Shown here in pieces: positions 43,846 through 49,012 of a DNA stretch of 49,012 bases. The position numbers and the translations under genes are program-made. This stretch comes from Prevotella falsenii DSM 22864 = JCM 15124 (GTDB lineage Bacteria > Bacteroidota > Bacteroidia > Bacteroidales > Bacteroidaceae), in assembly GCF_000613945.1 (NCBI RefSeq), contig NZ_BAJY01000021.1:1-49012 (forward strand), written 5' to 3'. Each line of letters opens with the position of its first letter. Positions within the stretch are counted from its first letter, which is position 1. The notes under the pieces are model-generated. The model did not search any database and was not told the origin of the DNA. It worked only from the letters and a program-made list of their open reading frames with translations.

Positions 43846-44805
43846 CTATTGAAACGCCTTTGCTTCAGCTTCGGCTATGATGCTTTCTTTTTCGTTGGCT
43901 GCAACAAGAGAAGACTGCTCTTGCGTTTCTACCGGAGAAACGGTATCGTTTTGCTTAGTATTCGATAGTAAGATAAGGTCTTCCTCTTCTATTGTTTCAA
44001 CAGTATCAGAGCTTTCCCGTCCTTCTAAAGCGAGACGGTTCTTCTTTGCTTCAAAAATTTCATCGGCAAACTTAGGTTCTTTGCGGATACGCCGGAGGGT
44101 TGCTTTAGCTGCTTCCTGCTGACTTTCCTTCTTTGAATAGCCTTTTCCTTCACCACAGGCAATATTTTCCAATACTACTTGGAAACTGAAAGTAGGGTTG
44201 CCTTCTTTATCTTTACCGAAAGAAAGCGGCTTAAACTCAAGGCAGACCTTATGTTTCTGCGTCCATTCTATGAGCTTCGACTTGAAGTTTACTTCCTTAT
44301 AAGCCACCTTATCGATATTGATAAGCTCGCCTAAGATTTGCTTTTTCATGAACTTCATGCAGGCTGTGTAGCCGTGGTCAAGGTATAACGCACCTACCAA
44401 AGCCTCGAATGCGTTGCCACCAAGATAGCTATTGTGCGACTGCGAGTGCCCGCTCGACAGGATTAACTTCGTTATTCCCAAGTCGTTCGCCAACTTATTG
44501 AGCGTCTCTCGCTGCACTATCTTGGAACGAGTATTGGTAAGAAAGCCTTCGCGCTTGCCGGGAAAATGCTCGTAGACTATGTCGCCCACAATGGCATCTA
44601 ATATGGCATCGCCTAAAAACTCCAAGCGTTCGTTATTCACGGGCTTTCCTTTGTCGTTCCTTCGTGCCACACTCTTGTGCAAAAGTGCCGTTTTATAATA
44701 GGAAAGGTTGTGAGGAAGCACTCCTATTATTTGATATAAAGACAAATAAAGCTCCTTTTCCTTGCGGAAAGGGAGCTTTATTTTATCGATAAACTTATTC
44801 AGCAT
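43846..44805 (-). CDS. rnc: Ribonuclease III
   Basis: 319 residues. The double-strand-specific RNase domain has the signature NERLEFLGDAILD near residues 58-70 and a second acidic site GNAFEALVGALYLD near 129-142 (Glu and Asp for Mg). The double-stranded RNA-binding domain runs from about 172 (FKSKLIEWTQKH) to 243 (EAAKATLRRI). A further C-terminal tail of about 70 residues, rich in Glu, Ser and Thr, is longer than in the E. coli enzyme and probably disordered. Its ATG lies inside the end of fabF, an 11-bp overlap. The order acpP-fabF-rnc is conserved in the phylum. Confidence 0.93.
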   Translation of the reverse strand: MLNKFIDKIKLPFRKEKELYLSLYQIIGVLPHNLSYYKTALLHKSVARRNDKGKPVNNERLEFLGDAILDAIVGDIVYEHFPGKREGFLTNTRSKIVQRETLNKLANDLGITKLILSSGHSQSHNSYLGGNAFEALVGALYLDHGYTACMKFMKKQILGELINIDKVAYKEVNFKSKLIEWTQKHKVCLEFKPLSFGKDKEGNPTFSFQVVLENIACGEGKGYSKKESQQEAAKATLRRIRKEPKFADEIFEAKKNRLALEGRESSDTVETIEEEDLILLSNTKQNDTVSPVETQEQSSLVAANEKESIIAEAEAKAFQ

Positions 44806-46056
44806 ACTTCTTGAAAATCACGCAAGCATTGTGCCCACCAAAGCCGAATGTGTTGCTAAGTGCAGCACGTACTTCGCGTTTTTGAGCCTTATTGAACGTA
44901 AAATTCAGGTTATAATCAATTTCTTCGTCCTTATCGCCCTCTTCGTGATTGATAGTTGGAGGGACAATATCGTTTTGAATAGAGAGCACACAAGCCATTG
45001 CTTCAACTGCACCGGCAGCTCCAAGCAAGTGTCCGGTCATACTCTTGGTAGACGAAATATTGAGTTTGTAGCTGCATCGCCGAAAAGCTGAACAATTGCC
45101 TTTACTTCTGAGACGTCGCCAACAGGAGTTGATGTACCGTGAACATTGATATAATCGATGTCTTCGGGCTTCAAACCTGCATCGTCGAGTGCCGCCTGCA
45201 TTACCAAATTTGCTCCTAAACCTTCCGGGTGAGACGCTGTGATGTGGTGAGCATCGGCAGATTCGCCCTCACCAACCAACTCTGCGTATATCTTAGCACC
45301 ACGAGCCTTTGCGTGTTCTAACTCTTCGAGAATCAAGCAACCTGCTCCTTCGCCCATAACAAAGCCGTCTCGGCTTGCTGAGAATGGACGAGAAGCGTGC
45401 GCCGGGTCATCGTTGCGAGTTGAAAGTGCATGCATTGCAGTGAAGCCGCCTACTCCTGCTTCGGTAATAGCAGCCTCAGCACCACCGCTGACAATCATGT
45501 CTGCCTTGCCCAAGCGAATTAAATTGAACGCTGTAGCAATGGCATTGGTAGACGATGCACAAGCCGATGTTGTAGTGAAGTTAGGTCCGTGGAAACCGAA
45601 ACGAATGCTAATGTGTCCGGAAGCAATGTCGGCAATCATCTTTGGTATAAAGAAAGGATTGAATTTCGGTCCTTCTTCCTTATGAAGTGCGTAATAACCA
45701 ATTTCTTCTTCAAAGGTTTTAATACCGCCAATACCAACTCCGTAAACCACACCGATGCGGTTTTTGTCGGCTTTCTCCAAGTCAATGCCGCAATCTTCTA
45801 CACCTTGGATAGCACTGATGAGTGCCAACTGTGTGTAACGGTCGAGCTTACGCGCTTCTTTACGGTCGATATAATCGTTCACGTTAAGGTTTTTCACCTC
45901 GCAAGCAAACTTTGCCTTAAAGTTAGTTGTATCGAAATAAGTAATAGGAGCCGCACCACTCTTACCTTCCAGCATTGCTTTCCACGTTTCTTCAGGATTA
46001 TTTCCCAATGGAGTAACTGCACCAAGTCCTGTTACTACTACTCTTTTTAATTCCAT
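44795..46056 (-). CDS. fabF: Beta-ketoacyl-ACP synthase II, with frame break
   Basis: About 420 residues after correction; the condensing enzyme of fatty-acid elongation. The active-site Cys is in TSACASSTNAIA near 163-174, the first His in VHGTSTPVGD near 303-312; the second His lies beyond the break in NTFGFGGHNACVIF, and the Lys region as TKSMTGHLLGAAGAVEAMA. The first frame ends at 45037 with NSIFRLPRV; shifting by one base near 45070 restores YKLNISSTKSMTGHL. So a single base is missing there, and the second part to 44795 belongs to the same protein. It follows acpP and overlaps rnc. Confidence 0.94.
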
Positions 46057-46125
46057 TAATTTGCTGATTTTAATTCTGTCATCGTGATTACGAGACGCTC
46101 TTAGGTTTCTTTCAGATATAGAATT

Positions 46126-46193
46126 AAGGAGTTAAGCAAAGAGTTCTACTATACACTTATGAAACGTAAGTAAAACGATTGGCTTAACTCCTT
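46126..46193. other. Inverted repeat between acpP and fabF
   Basis: AAGGAGTTAAGC at 46126-46137 pairs perfectly with GCTTAACTCCTT at 46182-46193; a further AACTCCTTTTTC follows. Read on the plus strand it looks like a terminator, which would be antisense to fabF; on the minus strand it may attenuate acpP to fabF read-through. The AAGGAGTTAA word also occurs in the cysS hairpin. Confidence 0.55.
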
Positions 46194-46311
46194 AACTCCT
46201 TTTTCTTGTCTTAGAGCCTGAATGAACGAAACCTAAGTAAGAAATAAGTAAATGTTAAAGATTAAAAGTCAGTTGGAAGCCGAAGCTCCCAACCATCATT
46301 TATATATCTTC

Positions 46312-46548
46312 TTACTTTGCGTTCTCTTGGATATAAGCAATAGCATCGCCTACAGTAGCGATCTTTTCTGCTTTATCGTCTGGAATAGAGATACCAAATT
46401 CTTTCTCAAACTCCATAATAAGTTCTACTGTATCCAAAGAATCAGCACCAAGGTCGTTTGTGAAACTTGCTTCCGGCTTTACTTCTGCCTCGTCTACACC
46501 GAGCTTATCTACGATAATTGCTTTTACCTTTGATTCAATTTCTGACAT
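46312..46548 (-). CDS. acpP: Acyl carrier protein
   Basis: 78-residue acidic four-helix carrier. The phosphopantetheine attachment Ser is in [17 protein letters not shown] (DSL, Ser 37), fitting the length and pI of AcpP. It carries growing acyl chains to FabF, which is encoded 255 bp downstream on the same strand; that gap includes the inverted repeat at 46126. A promoter (TTTG, 20 bases, TTCCTTTG) is at 46605-46636. Confidence 0.97.
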   Translation of the reverse strand: MSEIESKVKAIIVDKLGVDEAEVKPEASFTNDLGADSLDTVELIMEFEKEFGISIPDDKAEKIATVGDAIAYIQENAK

Positions 46549-46604
46549 AATTGTTAAGTTTTAAAATGTTTACTATTAACTTTCTAAATTCTAAAATTCG
46601 GTTG

Positions 46605-46636
46605 CAAAGGAAAGATAATTTTTTCATACACGCAAA
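46605..46636 (-). promoter_or_regulatory. Promoter of acpP
   Basis: On the minus strand TTTG (plus 46633-46636), 20 bases, TTCCTTTG (plus 46605-46612); one base differs from TAnnTTTG. The leader would be about 50 bases. The gap from 46549 to 46914 also carries the divergent DUF4254 promoter; nothing else is seen in it. Confidence 0.55.
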
Positions 46637-46859
46637 TTTTTTGCTTAAAAAAGCACTTCACAATGCACAAAACATATACATTTGTGCAATAAAAACAGCA
46701 CTTTTGATATTATATTGCGCTAAATCAAGACATTATAATATATGATTGTAACATTACTTCTACTCGTTCGGAACATCGTTTCCCAACTTTTAGAACATTA
46801 ATTTGATATATTTTAGGCAACAAGGAGAGCTTTTGGGGTAAAAATGCTTTGCTTTTATC

Positions 46860-46890
46860 TTGTGTATATGATTTATTTGAACTATATTTG
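46860..46890 (+). promoter_or_regulatory. Promoter of the DUF4254-glycosyltransferase unit
   Basis: TTG at 46860-46862, 20 bases, TATATTTG at 46883-46890, a full consensus match 24 bases before the ATG at 46915. Confidence 0.75.
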
Positions 46891-46914
46891 CAGAAAAATT
46901 AAAAGAGCAAAAAT

Positions 46915-47517
46915 ATGTCATTTACGGAACATTGCAACGAGATTTTTAGTCAAGCTATCCGCGATTACCACATCACGGACAATGTAGACACACCTATTAA
47001 TAATCCATACGAAAGAGATTCTATTGAAAACCGATTGTATTTGAAGTGCTGGATTGACACGGTTCAGTGGCATTTTGAAGACCTTATCCGCGATCCGCAC
47101 ATCGTTCCTGAAGACGGAATGAGCTTAAAGCGTCGCATCGACCGTTCCAACCAAGACCGTACAGACCTTGTAGAACAGATTGACTCTTACTTCCGCCAAC
47201 TCTATTCAGACGTGAAAGTACAGGAAGGAGCCACCATCAATACCGAAAGTCCGGCATGGGCAATAGACCGCTTGTCTATTCTTGCGCTCAAAATATACCA
47301 CATGAAAGAGCAAGCTGAACGCACCGATGCATCGGCAGAACACATCGAAAAGTGCAAAAACAAGCTGAACGTGCTACTCGAACAGCAAGCAGACCTCGGG
47401 ACGGCTATCGACCAGCTGCTCGACGACATTCAGGCAGGACGCAAATACATGAAGGTTTACCGCCAAATGAAGATGTACAACGACCCTGCTACAAACCCCG
47501 TACTCTACAAAAAGTAA
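46915..47517 (+). CDS. DUF4254 family protein
   Basis: 200-residue, mostly helical cytoplasmic protein with a coiled-coil stretch near 125-165 (EHIEKCKNKLNVLLEQQADL). The Bacteroidota family DUF4254 is recognised by NPYERDSIENRLYLKCWIDT near 29-48, WHFEDLIRDP and the C-terminal YRQMKMYNDP. The function is not known. It is linked to the next gene by 3 bp, a pair that I recall as conserved, so a role next to LPS or glycan assembly is possible (inference). Confidence 0.85.
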   Translation: MSFTEHCNEIFSQAIRDYHITDNVDTPINNPYERDSIENRLYLKCWIDTVQWHFEDLIRDPHIVPEDGMSLKRRIDRSNQDRTDLVEQIDSYFRQLYSDVKVQEGATINTESPAWAIDRLSILALKIYHMKEQAERTDASAEHIEKCKNKLNVLLEQQADLGTAIDQLLDDIQAGRKYMKVYRQMKMYNDPATNPVLYKK

Positions 47518-47520
47518 AAG

Positions 47521-48561
47521 GTGAAAGCCGACCACATCATCATCATGCGGTTTTCTGCCATGGGCGACGTTGCCATGACGGTTCCTGTGGTCTATGCGCT
47601 TGCACGGCAATATCCCCACCTTCGCATCAGCGTTCTTTCTCGTCCGTTCGCCAAAGCATTCTTCAGCTATATGCCAAAGAATGTGGATTTCATGGCAGCC
47701 GACTTGAGAAACGACTACAAAGGCGTTAAGGGACTGAACCAACTATACGGCAGGCTGAAAGCAAAACAGCCTACAGCCATTGCCGATTTCCACGATGTGC
47801 TGCGCTCGAAATACATAAGAACACGCTTTTTCCTTTGCGGATACAAGACAGCGCACATCGACAAGCACAAGAACGGCAAGCGCAAACTGTGCCGAAAGAA
47901 GCATAAAGTAATGGAACAACAGCCCACATCGTTCCAAAACTATGCAGAAGTATTAAGCAAATTGGGCTATCCCATCGACCTTTCCTTCACTTCTTTATTC
48001 GCAAACGGTGGTAACCGGCTGTCGCAGCTCCCTAATATAATAGGTGAAAAGCCTGACGGCGAACGCTGGATAGGTATTGCTCCCTTTGCTGCCCACAACG
48101 GCAAGATGTATCCAAAAGAGCAGATGGAAGAGGTGGTAAAGGTGCTTTCCACCGAATACAGCAATCTCCGAATATTCTTTTTCGGCGGTGGAAAGGAAGA
48201 GAAACAGATACTCAACGCATGGGCAGCGAAGTACAAGCACTGCACCTGTGCTTCGGAAGTGTTGCACGGACTGAACGAAGAGCTCGTATTGATGAGCCGG
48301 CTCGACACCATGATTTCGATGGACAGTGCCAATATGCACCTTGCTTCGCTCGTCGGCACGCGCGTTGTAAGCATCTGGGGGGCTACTCACCCTTACTGTG
48401 GCTTCCTTGGCTGGAACCAAAAGGAGGAAGATGCCGTGCAAAACACCGAATTGGAATGCCGTCCTTGCTCCGTATTCGGCAACAAACCGTGCCACCGTGG
48501 CGACTTCGAATGTATGCACAGCATAGCCCCAAGTGCCATTATTGAACGGCTGAATTTATAA
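47521..48561 (+). CDS. Glycosyltransferase family 9, heptosyltransferase-like
   Basis: 346 residues from a GTG start 3 bp after the DUF4254 stop. It has the two Rossmann-like halves of GT-B family 9 (ADP-heptose:LPS heptosyltransferases): MRFSAMGDVAMTVPVVYAL near 9-27 with the conserved small-Gly-Asp, and a C-terminal nucleotide-sugar site with SMDSANMHLASLVGTRVVSIWG near 266-287 (quoted in parts: SMDSANMHLAS, GTRVVSIWG). It should add a sugar to the LPS core at the inner membrane; donor and acceptor are unknown. Four Cys near the end (CRPCSVFGNKPC, FECM) are usual in this subgroup. Confidence 0.9.
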   Translation: MKADHIIIMRFSAMGDVAMTVPVVYALARQYPHLRISVLSRPFAKAFFSYMPKNVDFMAADLRNDYKGVKGLNQLYGRLKAKQPTAIADFHDVLRSKYIRTRFFLCGYKTAHIDKHKNGKRKLCRKKHKVMEQQPTSFQNYAEVLSKLGYPIDLSFTSLFANGGNRLSQLPNIIGEKPDGERWIGIAPFAAHNGKMYPKEQMEEVVKVLSTEYSNLRIFFFGGGKEEKQILNAWAAKYKHCTCASEVLHGLNEELVLMSRLDTMISMDSANMHLASLVGTRVVSIWGATHPYCGFLGWNQKEEDAVQNTELECRPCSVFGNKPCHRGDFECMHSIAPSAIIERLNL

Positions 48562-48666
48562 TATAGTTTATTTTATACTATAATTAAGACTAAATAATAA
48601 CACCTCACTGCAAAACAAACCTGCACAAATTCCTACCCACAATCTTGCTTCACAGAGGTTAAAAAC

Positions 48667-48812
48667 AATGCAAAGAATTTATCAAAGCGTATCTATTGCG
48701 TAACCATCTCTTTATCAACGCATTGCAAAACCTATTGTTTAGCGTTGCAAAACAGCCGCTTTCGCAATGCAAAATCGAAATTATTATTTTCCAAAGAAAT
48801 TATCTTTATAAA
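48667..48812 (+). repeat. Copy E of the 189-bp element family, two units
   Basis: 146 bp. The left (AATGCAAAGAATTTATCA) and right ends (AAATTATCTTTATAA) align with the full copies, but the core has only two 15-mers (AAAACCTATTGTTTA, AAAACAGCCGCTTTC): two 22-bp units fewer. It lies 105 bp after the glycosyltransferase. Confidence 0.85.
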
Positions 48813-49012
48813 GTCGGAGCAGTTTTCCCACGTGTGGTTTAAAGTTTCTAGTAATCCTAGGAAGACTAGAAACACTAGATGAACATCTTTCCGGTCAATG
48901 CCGGAAACGCGGTAAACCATGCCCCAACTTCCCCCAGCACCGCCCTCAAGCAATAAAAAAGGAAAAATCATATCCCATCGAATTTCTACCGGACAATAAC
49001 CTTTAACTGCCT
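48813..49012. other. Non-coding tail with small palindrome
   Basis: GTTTCTAGT at 48844-48852 is inverted at 48865-48873 (ACTAGAAAC), with CCTAGG between. The segment 48825-48870 resembles the sequence right of copy A (27136-27185), so the element may sometimes include this extra tail. No gene is seen up to the window edge. Confidence 0.55.

Noticed and set aside
44795..45040. Separate short ketosynthase fragment gene
   Set aside because: It is the C-terminal part of fabF after a one-base break.

Overview
The window looks like a chromosomal core segment of a member of the Bacteroidota, most likely a Prevotella-type species. The protein set points there: acpP-fabF-rnc, a Bacteroidales-type fumarate reductase/succinate dehydrogenase operon, DUF2851, DUF4254, DUF3943, a THUMP-like methyltransferase and a TlpA-like DUF4369 lipoprotein. 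Many promoters also fit the Bacteroidota pattern (TTG, about 20 bases, TAnnTTTG). The species is an inference; no rRNA or tRNA gene was found.

Layout. 1-5.2 kb: a THUMP-like methyltransferase (cut by the window edge), a VanX-like dipeptidase, a TlpA-like lipoprotein, a YfcE-type phosphodiesterase and a TPR protein. 5.2-10.7 kb, minus strand: clostripain-like lipoprotein, coaD, ybeY, DUF2851, thioesterase, dprA. 11-14.6 kb: a cytochrome b / flavoprotein / iron-sulfur operon for fumarate respiration. 15.5-16.3 kb: a HEPN/MNT toxin-antitoxin pair. 16.5-23 kb, plus strand: mnmG, apt, uvrC, dtd, a MazG-like gene and deoC, with one exact and one 15/16 ParB-binding (parS) sequence flanking apt. 23-33 kb: prenyl synthase, polA, a U32 family protein, DoxX, sufE, a SpoU methyltransferase, pncB, cysS. 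33-38.5 kb: ybjQ, DUF3943, mutS. 38.7-40.8 kb: an M.EcoRI-like adenine methylase followed by a DUF262-HNH protein, a probable restriction-type defence pair bracketed by two almost identical 189-bp direct repeats. 41.7-48.6 kb: lgt, ychF, rnc, fabF, acpP, DUF4254 and a family 9 glycosyltransferase.

The most unusual signal is non-coding. A dispersed intergenic element (seven copies seen, full length 189 bp) has a core made of 22-bp units: a near-palindromic 15-mer of the type AAAACCTACGSTTTT plus a variable 7-nt linker. Copies differ by whole units (about 101 + 22n bp). Two further intergenic arrays with other sequences also repeat at 22 bp: four units at 2129 and six units at 19013, the latter just before the exact parS.

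At least six conserved genes (THUMP-like methyltransferase, TlpA-like lipoprotein, uvrC, U32, ychF, fabF) carry single frame breaks, several at short homopolymers. These look like sequence errors of a draft assembly rather than pseudogenes, and I annotate those genes across the break.
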